In this document: positions 6,266-14,130 of the stretch, piece after piece | Layout: the number at the start of each line of letters is the position of its first letter | Position numbering within the stretch: position 1 is the stretch's first letter | Virus record (IMG/VR): IMGVR_UViG_3300036832_000819 | Coordinates: 1 to 44,687 of that record | Length of the DNA: 44,687 nucleotides | Source of the DNA: a virus | Direction: 5' to 3' (one strand) | Notes under the pieces: generated by a model | The model's input: only the letters and a program-made list of their open reading frames with translations | The model's database searches: none | What the model was told of the DNA's origin: nothing | Position numbers and translations under genes: made by a program

Positions 6266-7744
6266 GTGGCGGTCGCCTTCGTCGCTGAGAGGGCGAAGGG
6301 CACGACGGGGACGGTCTCGTCGGTCACCATTCCCGTCTCCGGGGTCACCCTCAACAACCACCTGATCGTCGTCGTCGCATGCGCGGCCGGCGTCATTCGC
6401 TCGATCTCGAGCATCACCGACAACGGCCCGAACGGGCCGTACCAGCTCGACGTCCAGGTCGGCGCGACGAGCACGATCGCCGGGCTCTGCATCGGCTCGA
6501 CCCTCATAGCAAACGGGATCACCTCGGTCACGATCACCCCCAGCGGGTCGACCCAGATGACCTACAAGATCCTGGAGTTCTCCGGGCTCGACCAGCTCTC
6601 CTGGTTCGACATCGGCCCTACCCCCAACACCTGCGCCGCCACGGCCGCGCAGACGACCACGAACGTCACCCCGAGTGCGACCGGCAGGCTCGGCATCGCC
6701 GCTTTCACCACGAATGCGACTGCCGAGAGCTCGTTCTCGGTCGGCACGATCGGAAGCCAGACTGCGACCCAGTCGGGTACGCCCCGCAACGCGGCGCCCG
6801 ACATCGCCGTCGAGTACGTCTTATCGACCAACTCGACGACGCTTCAGAACGCGAGCGGCACCTGGGCGACAGCGCCGACGGCGGCGTCGAAGAACGGCAG
6901 CGGCTACTACATCGCCGCGCCTGCGATCACGCCCAAGTCCGGGAGTGACACCGGCTCTGGTGCCGACGCCGCGACGCCTGCGACACAGATCCCGGGCTCG
7001 GACACGGGGTCGGGCGCGGATGTAGCAACGCTCGCGACGCAGAGCGCCAGCTCAGATGCGGGAGCGGGCGCCGACGTTGCGTCTGTGCTCGCGGCGCAAA
7101 TCCCCGCGGCGGACACGGGTGCCGGCGCTCAGGCGCAGGCGCTCACCGCTCAGATCCCGACGGCAGACACCGGATCGGGCTCCGAGAGCGCCTCGATCAG
7201 CCAGCAGACGACTGACACGGGGACAGGCTCGGACGTCGCGACCGTCGCCGCCGCGCTCAGCCAGGCGGACGCCGGCAGCGGGGCGGATGCGGCAACGCTC
7301 GCGGCGCAGATCGCGCAGGCAGACGCCGGCTCGAGCTCGGAGGTCGCATCCGTCGCCGTTCAGGTCGCGGCATCGGACAGCGGCGCCGGCCTAGACGCCG
7401 CGACGCTCGCCGCGCAGATCACGACGACGGACTCGGGCGCTGGCGCGGACGCGGCTTCCGTCGACACGGGCACGCCCATCTCGAGCTCGGATTCGGGCAC
7501 CGGCTCGGATGCCGCCACCCTGTCCGCTCAACTCACGGCGACCGACTCGGGTGTCGGCTCCGACTCGGCCGTGGTCACCACGGGCACCCTGCCCGTGTTC
7601 GGCGCCGACTCGGGAGTCGGCACAGACGCAGCGACTCTCACCGTCCAGCTCGTAGCGACCGACTCGGGCGTCGGCACTGACTCGCAGATCCTCACTGGGG
7701 TGACGACAGCCCACCTGCTCTCACTGACCGGAGTTGGAGGTTGA
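6266..7744 (+). CDS. Fibre-like virion protein with 14 DSGxGxDA repeats, 492 aa
   Basis: The GTG start follows AAAGGG. Residues 1-220 look like a beta-rich globular domain (AVAFVAERAKGTTGTVSSVT at the start). Residues about 227-480 are 14 imperfect repeats of 16-21 residues around (S/T/A)D(S/T/A)G(x)G(x)(D)AA(x)LxAQI. Such Asp-Gly-Ala-Ser repeats occur in actinophage tail or fibre proteins and probably form an extended stalk. Unusually, the gene is upstream of the portal, so it may be a head fibre or a tail fibre encoded out of the usual order. Confidence 0.75.
   Translation: MAVAFVAERAKGTTGTVSSVTIPVSGVTLNNHLIVVVACAAGVIRSISSITDNGPNGPYQLDVQVGATSTIAGLCIGSTLIANGITSVTITPSGSTQMTYKILEFSGLDQLSWFDIGPTPNTCAATAAQTTTNVTPSATGRLGIAAFTTNATAESSFSVGTIGSQTATQSGTPRNAAPDIAVEYVLSTNSTTLQNASGTWATAPTAASKNGSGYYIAAPAITPKSGSDTGSGADAATPATQIPGSDTGSGADVATLATQSASSDAGAGADVASVLAAQIPAADTGAGAQAQALTAQIPTADTGSGSESASISQQTTDTGTGSDVATVAAALSQADAGSGADAATLAAQIAQADAGSSSEVASVAVQVAASDSGAGLDAATLAAQITTTDSGAGADAASVDTGTPISSSDSGTGSDAATLSAQLTATDSGVGSDSAVVTTGTLPVFGADSGVGTDAATLTVQLVATDSGVGTDSQILTGVTTAHLLSLTGVGG
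6944..7705 (+). repeat. Array of 14 degenerate 48-63 bp coding repeats
   Basis: The repeats encode units such as SDTGSGADVATLATQ, ADTGAGAQAQALTAQ and TDSGVGTDSQILTG. Protein conservation is much higher than DNA identity, so the array is old or selected at the protein level. Such arrays can expand or contract by recombination. Confidence 0.8.
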
Positions 7745-7745
7745 T

Positions 7746-8063
7746 ATGGCAACAGACCCGATTCACGCTGCGCTCCTGCAGCGCATGCTCGGCGGCCCCG
7801 GTGGTCCGCCGGGAGGTCCGGGAGGCCCAGGAGGCCCAGGGGGTCCGGACGCAGGCCCGCCCGGTGGCCCCCCGCCGAACGGTCACGGACTTTCCCCGCT
7901 CGAGGGCGTCCAGTCCGTGATCCAGGACATTCATGACCTGATGCGGATCCTTCCCGATCCGCAGGCGGTCTCGGTCGCCGCCACCTGCCTGAAGGCGATG
8001 ACGGCACTGCAGCAGCAGCTGATGACGCAGGGAAAGGGAGGTGGCCCGGGTGGCCCTAGCTAG
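7746..8063 (+). CDS. Collagen-like Gly/Pro-rich small protein, 105 aa
   Basis: The ATG follows GGAGGTTGAT. After a short helical start (MATDPIHAALLQRMLGG), residues about 17-42 are a GGPGGPPGGPGGPGGPGG-type tract in Gly-x-Pro register, followed by a helical segment (LSPLEGVQSVIQDIHDLMRI). The tract could make a short triple helix or simply be disordered. The portal C-terminus is rich in similar Gly-Pro runs. It is likely a virion or assembly protein. The function is unknown. Confidence 0.7.
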   Translation: MATDPIHAALLQRMLGGPGGPPGGPGGPGGPGGPDAGPPGGPPPNGHGLSPLEGVQSVIQDIHDLMRILPDPQAVSVAATCLKAMTALQQQLMTQGKGGGPGGPS

Positions 8064-8412
8064 TCTCGTTCAACCGCAGCCGGTTCCGGGCGGCGCCGTG
8101 CCGCCGCACAGTCCGTACGCGACCCCGCCAGGCCCGTTCGGCGGGCCGGCGTATCACCTTCCTGGCACGATCGACCCGACGGCGGGCGGCGTCATCCACG
8201 TCACGCCGAGCCCGCAGGCCCAGGCGCAGGCCTCGGCCATGCACGGCGCCGGCTGGACGCTCGGCCAGGCGTTGATCCATCACCTGACGACGGCCGGGAA
8301 CTACGGAGTCGGCGGTGGGCCGACCGGCCCGCCCGTCCAGGCGCCGCCGGGGTTGCCGTACGGCTACCCCAACCTGCAGTCGGTCGTCGACTACATGCGC
8401 GGCATCTACTGA
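8050..8412 (+). CDS. Hypothetical virion-block protein, 120 aa
   Basis: GTG codons at 8041 and 8050 are both possible. 8050 is preferred because AGGGAGG at 8034-8042 then has normal spacing. The protein is rich in Pro, Gly and Ala (PPGPFGGPAYHLPG) with a helical middle (QAQAQASAMHGAGWTLGQAL) and a C-terminal LQSVVDYMRGIY. No family is recognised. It overlaps the previous gene by 14 nt and precedes a further small gene before the portal. Confidence 0.65.
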   Translation: MALASLVQPQPVPGGAVPPHSPYATPPGPFGGPAYHLPGTIDPTAGGVIHVTPSPQAQAQASAMHGAGWTLGQALIHHLTTAGNYGVGGGPTGPPVQAPPGLPYGYPNLQSVVDYMRGIY

Positions 8413-8423
8413 GAGGAGCCCTG

Positions 8424-8654
8424 ATGGCGACCAGCAAAACCGGGAACAACGACAAGGGCTGGTGGACTGACCCAGAGGGCGAGATCGTCGATCCGCCCTA
8501 CCTGAGCCCGGACCCGGGACAGGCCGGCGAGTGCACCCACAACTACCAGTCCTCACTGATGGGCTTCGCCTCCGGGGCCTACCCGAACGGCGATCGTGTC
8601 CCCGATCCCGACTACGTCTGGCACTCGAACCTGTCGGGTGAAGAGGCCAGCTAG
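8424..8654 (+). CDS. Small hypothetical protein before the portal, 76 aa
   Basis: GAGAGGAG lies 5 nt before the ATG. The protein begins MATSKTGNNDKGWWTDPEGE and is rich in Asp, Pro, Gly and aromatic residues with no predicted helix of note, so it is probably extended or disordered. Its TAG shares a base with the portal GTG. No function can be given. Confidence 0.7.
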   Translation: MATSKTGNNDKGWWTDPEGEIVDPPYLSPDPGQAGECTHNYQSSLMGFASGAYPNGDRVPDPDYVWHSNLSGEEAS

Positions 8655-10498
8655 TGGCCGAGGTCGACCCGCTCGTCACCGAGCTCCTGAACGAGACAAA
8701 GGCGGGCGAGGACGAGCATCGACGTCGTACCAGGCGCTTCGACCGTGCCTACGACGTCTACCGGGCGACGGGCGCTGATACGGGGGGTCGTCAGCGTTCC
8801 GTCTCGCCCTGGCAGTCGCGGCTGCGCGTCCCTTACGCGATGCAGACGATCGACACGGCGCTCGTCAACATGGTCGGCACCGGCCAGCCGAGCTGCGAGG
8901 TGCACCCCCGGACGCCGGACTACGTCGACCGGTCGAAGGCCTTCCAGCTCGTCATGGACTACTTCACCGAGCGCGACCACCTGATCGAGAAGGTCCCGGT
9001 CGTCATGCAGCAGGGCCTGATCTACGGGGTCACGGTCGGCAAGACGCACTGGCTGTTCTCGGAGGGCGAGAAGATCGTCAACGGCACCGACCCGATCACA
9101 GGCGAGCGCGTCCCCCAGCCCGTCAACGTCACCCTCAGGGACGGGCCTGCCTTCGAGCCCTGGGACGTCTACGACGCCTGGTGGGATCCGAACGGAAGAG
9201 ACGTCGACACCTGCGCCTACGTCGTCCTGCGCAGCTGGGTGACGAAGAACGATCTCCTGAACCACGCCTGCACGCACCCGAAGGAGCACGACCGGCATGA
9301 GTGCGACGGGATCTACCACAACGTCGAGGAGCTGATCCAGACCGGGACGACGAGCCGGATCACGACGACGGCGCAGGAGCGCTACCTGATGCAGCAGCAG
9401 AAGCAGTCCCAGCGCCGGGACATGTACGAGCTGCTCGAGATCTGGAGAGACGACCGCGTCACCGTCATCGGCAACCGCAAGATCTGCATCCGCGACGAGC
9501 CCAACCCGCACTGGCACGGCCGCAAGCCGGTCGTGATCGCCAACACCCGGCCGGACGTGATGCAGCTGCAGGGCATCCCAGAGACCGAGCTCGTCGACCA
9601 TCTCCAGCAAGCCCTGTGGACGGTCCAGAACCTGCGCATGGACAACCTGCTGCTCACCGTCCAGCGCGGCATCACCTACCGCGAGGGCGGGGTCATCGAC
9701 GTCGATGCGCTCGAGCTCCGTCCCCGCTTCAAGTGGCCGGTCACCGACCACGATGACATCCGCCCCTTCGAGGTGCAGCCGCTCCCGCCCGAGGCCTACC
9801 GGGAAGAGGAGGGCCTGCTCTCGCGCATGCAGCTCGTCACCGGCATCAACCCGTACATCTCCGGGGCGCAGTCGACGGGCACAGACCAGAACACGGCCAC
9901 GGGCGTCTCCGTCCTCTCCGAGGTCGCCTCGAGGCTGCTGCGCTTCAAGGCAGGCCAGATCCAGTGGAAGGTCTTCCAGCGCGTCTACGAGCAGTGGGGA
10001 GCCGACATCCAGCAGTACATGACCGAGCCGATCTGGGTCAGGATCGCCGGCCCCGGCTCCGAGCAGGCTTTCAAGAAGGTCGACCCCGAAGAGGTGCAGG
10101 GCGAGTTCGACTTCAAGCTGGTCGGCTCCGAGGAGTCGCTGTCGCAACAGCAGCGCCGTAACGACGCGATCGGCCTGCTCAACGCCGCCGCACCGCTGAT
10201 CCAGATCGGCGTCTTCAACGCCGCCGGCATCGCCAAGAAGGTCGCCGAGGCGTTCGACTTCGACAACCCTGAAGAGCTGCTGCAGCCCTCCCCGGGACAG
10301 CAGACCGCGGCGCCGCTTCCGCAGCAGAACGGCGGGCCTCCGCAGCCCGGCCAGGGAGGCCCGATGGGTCCACCCGGACTACCTCCACAGGGCCTCCCCG
10401 GTGCCGCGGGCGCTCCGATCCCGGGCGTCGGCCCGATCCAGACGCAGCTCGATCCGAGAGTGTTCCAGCAGCAGGGGCCGGGAGGGGGGCAGTACTAG
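8654..10498 (+). CDS. Portal protein, P22/SU10-like
   Basis: The portal forms the dodecameric ring through which DNA enters and leaves the head. The 614-residue length, the helical start (LVTELLNETKAGEDEHRRRT), the central segment with PYAMQTIDTALVNMVGTGQP and FEPWDVYDAWWDPN, and the later ETELVDHLQQALWTVQNLRM resemble portals of short-tailed phages of the P22/SU10 type. The last 80 residues are a Gly-Pro-Gln-rich tail, probably disordered. Position after TerL and before the scaffold and capsid genes supports the call. The GTG overlaps the previous stop. Confidence 0.88.
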   Translation: MAEVDPLVTELLNETKAGEDEHRRRTRRFDRAYDVYRATGADTGGRQRSVSPWQSRLRVPYAMQTIDTALVNMVGTGQPSCEVHPRTPDYVDRSKAFQLVMDYFTERDHLIEKVPVVMQQGLIYGVTVGKTHWLFSEGEKIVNGTDPITGERVPQPVNVTLRDGPAFEPWDVYDAWWDPNGRDVDTCAYVVLRSWVTKNDLLNHACTHPKEHDRHECDGIYHNVEELIQTGTTSRITTTAQERYLMQQQKQSQRRDMYELLEIWRDDRVTVIGNRKICIRDEPNPHWHGRKPVVIANTRPDVMQLQGIPETELVDHLQQALWTVQNLRMDNLLLTVQRGITYREGGVIDVDALELRPRFKWPVTDHDDIRPFEVQPLPPEAYREEEGLLSRMQLVTGINPYISGAQSTGTDQNTATGVSVLSEVASRLLRFKAGQIQWKVFQRVYEQWGADIQQYMTEPIWVRIAGPGSEQAFKKVDPEEVQGEFDFKLVGSEESLSQQQRRNDAIGLLNAAAPLIQIGVFNAAGIAKKVAEAFDFDNPEELLQPSPGQQTAAPLPQQNGGPPQPGQGGPMGPPGLPPQGLPGAAGAPIPGVGPIQTQLDPRVFQQQGPGGGQY

Positions 10499-10783
10499 AT
10501 GGACGAGTCCGAGCTCCGCGAGCTCCAGGAGCGGGCGCACAGGATCAGGCAGCTCACCGGCACCCCGGACTTCGAGCTCCTGCGCGACTACTGCTCGACG
10601 ATGGTCAACGCCAAGAACCGGGCGCTCCTGAACGGAAACGCGAAGACGCTCGAGGACTACCGGGCCGACGCCGGCTGGATCTCCGGGGCGATGTTCGTGC
10701 TCAACGCCGCCGACCACCTCGACAAGCAGCTCGAGCTCCAGCTCCAGCTTCGCGCCGAGATGCAGGCAGCGGAGGCCGCGTAA
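10499..10783 (+). CDS. Helical small protein after the portal, 94 aa
   Basis: The ATG directly follows the portal stop codon. The protein is mainly helical and charged (MDESELRELQERAHRIRQLT at the start, LDKQLELQLQLRAEMQAAEA at the end). It could be an assembly or head-interior component. No family is recognised. Its TAA overlaps the next ATG. Confidence 0.7.
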   Translation: MDESELRELQERAHRIRQLTGTPDFELLRDYCSTMVNAKNRALLNGNAKTLEDYRADAGWISGAMFVLNAADHLDKQLELQLQLRAEMQAAEAA

Positions 10784-10932
10784 TGCCGGCGAAGTCCCAG
10801 GCCCAGCGGGCCTACCTGAACATGAAGTTCGGGCACGCCTGGGTCAAAAAGCACCACTTCGATAACAAGGGGAAATTGCCCTTGCACGTTCAGGCGACCG
10901 TTGCGCACATGCGCAAGAAAGGGAGGAAGTAG
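10783..10932 (+). CDS. Basic 49-residue protein, MPAKSQAQRAY type
   Basis: The ATG overlaps the previous TAA. The protein starts MPAKSQAQRAYLNMKFGHAW and ends with MRKKGRK, and is strongly basic. Very short phage proteins beginning MPAKSxAQ are common in head-gene clusters; their role is not established to my knowledge. A nucleic-acid-binding or minor head function is plausible. Confidence 0.65.
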   Translation: MPAKSQAQRAYLNMKFGHAWVKKHHFDNKGKLPLHVQATVAHMRKKGRK

Positions 10933-11139
10933 ATGGCGAAAGGAGGAGCCTCGGTGAACCAGGGGAGCGGTGTCAACCCGAGCACAGGCCTGCCGTTCGC
11001 GAAGGCTGTTTCGCCTGCGGCTGGCACGCATTCGCTTCCCGCCGGTCAGGGGGTTTCTGTCGGCTTCTCCGTCGGTGGCTCCGTGCTCGGCACCGGCATC
11101 AACGTCGACCTGAAGACCTACGGAGCGGAGGCTGTGTAA
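10933..11139 (+). CDS. Glycine/serine-rich small protein, 68 aa
   Basis: The ATG directly follows the previous stop, with GGGAGGAAG upstream. The protein is rich in Gly, Ser and Val (ASVNQGSGVNPSTGLPFAKA). Its C-terminus SVLGTGINVDLKTYGAEAV matches that of the next protein (SVLGTGDNPDLVVNGAEAV), which suggests duplication of part of the gene. It lies between portal and scaffold, where head decoration proteins can occur, but no family is recognised. Confidence 0.7.
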   Translation: MAKGGASVNQGSGVNPSTGLPFAKAVSPAAGTHSLPAGQGVSVGFSVGGSVLGTGINVDLKTYGAEAV

Positions 11140-11378
11140 TGCCGATCATTGTGAACTACAACATCAAGCCCCAGACGCAGGGCGCCCAGCATGCGAACCG
11201 GCAGACGGGCGGGGCGATTCAGCTTGGCGAGGTCGCCACGTCTACGGCCTCTCCCGCCGAGGGTTGCGTTCCCACGGGCCTTACCGGCGACTTCCGGGCC
11301 GGCGCCATGCATCCGGCTTCTGTGCTGGGCACGGGCGACAATCCCGACCTGGTCGTGAACGGAGCGGAGGCCGTCTAG
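11139..11378 (+). CDS. Small protein paralogous at its end to the previous gene, 79 aa
   Basis: The ATG overlaps the previous TAA. The N-terminal half (MPIIVNYNIKPQTQGAQHAN) is unique, while the last 19 residues (SVLGTGDNPDLVVNGAEAV) parallel the end of the gene before it. Both are short and precede the scaffold. A decoration or head-assembly role is inferred from position only. Confidence 0.7.
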   Translation: MPIIVNYNIKPQTQGAQHANRQTGGAIQLGEVATSTASPAEGCVPTGLTGDFRAGAMHPASVLGTGDNPDLVVNGAEAV

Positions 11379-12173
11379 ATGTCGACGAGCGCGTTCAACC
11401 AGACAGGCGTCGATCTTCCCGACCCAGAGCCGGTCGCCGAGGCACCAGAGCAGGATCGTCCCGACTGGCTGCCCTCCAACTTCAGAGACGAGCGGGCGTT
11501 CGCCGACTCCTACAAGGAGCTCGAGCGGAAGCTCGAGGGTCTGGCTCGGGACAAGGAGGAGGCTGAGCAGTACGCCCAGGCGATGGCCGAGCAGCTCGAG
11601 CTCGCCTCCCAGCAGCAGGCGCCCCAGCAGCCGACGGAGTTCGATCACAACCCCTTGGTCTCCCAGTGGGAGCAGGCGGTCGAGATGGGCGATGTCAGAA
11701 CGCAGCTCGCCCTCACTGCCTACGTGGCCTCGCAGATCGCCGACCAGAAGTTGGCCGAGGCCTCCCAGCAGGTGGACCCACAAGTGTCCGTAGCCAGAGA
11801 CGCGCAGGCTGGGATCTTCGCTCGCGTCGTCGACCAGGACGTTCAGGCTGCGTACGAAGAGAAGTACAACGAGCCATGGGCGAACGTCAGGGGGAGCGTC
11901 GGGGACTTCCTCAACGACAACCAGCACTGGCTCGAGGGCGTGCAGACGCCCGACGAAGCGGTCAAGCGAATCGCGCAGGCCGCTGACTTCGTCCGCTCAC
12001 AGGGATCGGCCCAGGAGCAGGCCGGCAATCCCCAGCGGGCGACCGCCCAGCAGAAGTACCTGGGCCAGACGCTCCAGGGCCATGGTGCCCGCGCACAAGC
12101 CGCGAAGGACGCCGCCTCCGAGCTCGCCGACCGCATGAAGGCGCTCAACGGGCCGTACGGCTACTCGCGGTAA
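11379..12173 (+). CDS. Probable scaffolding protein, 264 aa
   Basis: The gene lies immediately before the major capsid gene, the usual place for a scaffold. The protein is acidic and Gln/Glu-rich, with coiled-coil helices at about residues 40-85 (ELERKLEGLARDKEEAEQYA) and a basic, helical end (AAKDAASELADRMKALNG), as in scaffolds whose C-terminus binds capsid. The family itself is not recognisable by sequence, which is normal for scaffolds. It shows no protease motif. Confidence 0.75.
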   Translation: MSTSAFNQTGVDLPDPEPVAEAPEQDRPDWLPSNFRDERAFADSYKELERKLEGLARDKEEAEQYAQAMAEQLELASQQQAPQQPTEFDHNPLVSQWEQAVEMGDVRTQLALTAYVASQIADQKLAEASQQVDPQVSVARDAQAGIFARVVDQDVQAAYEEKYNEPWANVRGSVGDFLNDNQHWLEGVQTPDEAVKRIAQAADFVRSQGSAQEQAGNPQRATAQQKYLGQTLQGHGARAQAAKDAASELADRMKALNGPYGYSR

Positions 12174-12294
12174 GGATCCTCCTCCTCAGGGCAATCGCCT
12201 AGCCGATCCGAAAGGGCAATCGGCATTCCGGCGATCCGACGGGAATCCGGAGGGCAATCCGTGACCGGTTCAACCTCGATCACGGAGAGACGAA
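12174..12294 (+). promoter_or_regulatory. Structured leader of the capsid gene
   Basis: This is the largest gap inside the late block. It has three copies of AGGGCAATC (12188, 12213 and 12251) and a hairpin CCGTGA / TCACGG just before the GGAGAG of the capsid gene. It may hold a promoter, a stabilising 5' structure or a processing site that raises capsid expression. No clear promoter hexamers are seen. Confidence 0.5.
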
Positions 12295-13461
12295 ATGCCT
12301 GTCACCCTGCTCAGTGGCGACCTCGCCACTGACATCATCAACCAGTCCCAGCGTGTCATCGACATGCAGGACACGATCGCCGAGCTCGAGCCGAACAACG
12401 CGCCGTTCGTCTCGCTCCTCAGGCGCCTGGGTAAGTACCAGGCCAAGAGCCCGAAGGTCGAGTGGCTCGAGGACGAGTCGATGCCGCGCTTCGACGTCGT
12501 CTCGGCGACGTTCACCTCCGCAGTGACCTCGATCCCGTGCACGAACGCCGCCTGGTTCCGCGTCGGCGACGGCGTGCGCGTCACGGAGACGGGGGAGTTC
12601 ATGGAGGTCACCGGCGTCTCGGCGTCCGGTATCGGCGTCAACCGCGGTGGCTACGCCACGGCAGCGGCCTCTGGCTCGTCTGCCGCCGGCCTGTACATCG
12701 TCAACAACGCCAACGCCGAGGGGGCTTCCCTCCGCACGATCAAGACGGTTCGCCTGGTCAACCAGTCGAACTTCGCCCAGATCATCCGGACGCCGTTCGG
12801 CGTCACGGGCACGGAGATGGCCTCGCAGCTGTACGGGCAGTACTCGAACGATCGCGTCCGGCTCCAGCACAAGTACGGGCTCGAGCACGAACGGCAGATC
12901 GAGGCGACGTTCTTCTGGGGTGGCAAGAAGGAAGACACGACCACGGCCGGCGCCCCGAAGCGCTGGTGCGGTGGTGCGTTCGAGTTCATCCAGACGAACG
13001 TCTACCCGTGCAACGGCGCACTTACCCGTGCCAACTTCGAGACCCTGTTTCTCCGGAAGGCCTTCCGCTTCGGGTCCGACCGGAAGGTTCTCTTCGCGTC
13101 GCCGCTCCTGATGCAGGCGATCGACGGATTCGCCTGGAACGGCGGCACGTCTTCGACCATGCGCGTGATCGAGAACGCGCCGGCCGCGGAGTACGGGGTG
13201 GCGGTGAAGACGTATGTCTGCTCGCAGGGCATCGTCGACATCGTCATGAAGCGGCACTGGAACGACAACACGAACCTGTCCGGAGACGGCTTCCTGCTCG
13301 ACCTCGACGCTATCAAGATGGCGACGTTGCGAGATACGAAGCTGCTGCTCGAGCGGCAGGCGAACGACGCCGACAAGGTCGAGGACGAGTACCTCTCCGA
13401 GGTGTCCCTGATCTTCGAGCATGAGCGCCGGCACGGGATCATTACCGGCGTAACTGGGTAA
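12295..13461 (+). CDS. Major capsid protein, SU10-like (DUF5309 type)
   Basis: The capsid subunit is expected to have the HK97 fold. The 388-residue protein starts MPVTLLSGDLATDIINQSQR and shows features of SU10-like capsids: AELEPNNAPFVSLLRRLGK near the start, VEWLEDESMPRF, and WFRVGDGVRVTETGEFMEVT in a beta domain. The final third ends with EYLSEVSLIFEHERRHG. GGAGAG precedes the ATG by 5 nt. The gene has its own structured leader upstream and a strong terminator downstream, consistent with the most abundant virion protein. Confidence 0.9.
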   Translation: MPVTLLSGDLATDIINQSQRVIDMQDTIAELEPNNAPFVSLLRRLGKYQAKSPKVEWLEDESMPRFDVVSATFTSAVTSIPCTNAAWFRVGDGVRVTETGEFMEVTGVSASGIGVNRGGYATAAASGSSAAGLYIVNNANAEGASLRTIKTVRLVNQSNFAQIIRTPFGVTGTEMASQLYGQYSNDRVRLQHKYGLEHERQIEATFFWGGKKEDTTTAGAPKRWCGGAFEFIQTNVYPCNGALTRANFETLFLRKAFRFGSDRKVLFASPLLMQAIDGFAWNGGTSSTMRVIENAPAAEYGVAVKTYVCSQGIVDIVMKRHWNDNTNLSGDGFLLDLDAIKMATLRDTKLLLERQANDADKVEDEYLSEVSLIFEHERRHGIITGVTG

Positions 13462-13469
13462 CCGGAGAC

Positions 13470-13505
13470 GGGGGGTGCGACTGCGGTCCACCCCCCTCTC
13501 TTTTC
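13470..13505 (+). terminator. Intrinsic terminator after the capsid gene
   Basis: GGGGGGTG (13470-13477) pairs perfectly with CACCCCCC (13489-13496) across an 11-nt loop and is followed by TCTCTTTTC. The genes beyond continue in the same direction, so it probably attenuates transcription and gives the capsid gene a higher transcript level. Confidence 0.85.
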
Positions 13506-13518
13506 GCGAAGGAGCCTC

Positions 13519-14130
13519 ATGTCCTCGACGATCGACGAGCGCTACGCCTACAGGCCTGGGCTGATTTTCCTGTCCAGGCACGCCGGCCTTACGGTTGGAC
13601 TCTGGCCCGAGCGCTACCACACCTACCCCGACGGCCAGCGGGAGATGATCTCCCCGCCGGGTGGCGCCGAATTCGATCTCGGCCTGCAGTCCGTCCCCGA
13701 GTTCATCCCCGAAGACGACGAGGGCAACCCGGTCACCACCGCTCCCGTTCTCGGCATGGAGAACTACCACTCGATGTCGAACGTCTGGGCTGACATCCGC
13801 GGAGGGGCTTTCGACCTCGACGCCGCCGCCGCGCATTACAACTGGACGGACGAGCAGCGCGACATGGCCGCGCTCAAGTTGCTGAAGATGGCGCTCGACC
13901 CGAGGGAAACCAGGGTGACGCTGTTCGAGCCGGCGCCGCCGAATCCGCCCTGGCCGACGTACGACCAGCTCACGAACTACCTCGAGATCGCCAAGCTCGC
14001 CGACGACCTCGGCCTGCTCGACGCGGCGCTCACCTACGAGATGTACACGAAGAAGCGCAAGGGCGTGCTCGACGCGATCCAGGCCCGCCGGCAGGCGCAC
14101 GAAGCCGAGGCGGCGCTCACGGCCGAGTGA
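13519..14130 (+). CDS. Hypothetical protein after the capsid, 203 aa
   Basis: GAAGGAG lies 5 nt before the ATG, just after the capsid terminator. The protein begins MSSTIDERYAYRPGLIFLSR, contains LWPERYHTYPDGQREMISPP, and becomes helical in its second half (IAKLADDLGLLDAALTYEMY) with a charged end. No family is recognised. Its place suggests a head-completion or virion component. The TGA overlaps the next GTG. Confidence 0.75.
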   Translation: MSSTIDERYAYRPGLIFLSRHAGLTVGLWPERYHTYPDGQREMISPPGGAEFDLGLQSVPEFIPEDDEGNPVTTAPVLGMENYHSMSNVWADIRGGAFDLDAAAAHYNWTDEQRDMAALKLLKMALDPRETRVTLFEPAPPNPPWPTYDQLTNYLEIAKLADDLGLLDAALTYEMYTKKRKGVLDAIQARRQAHEAEAALTAE

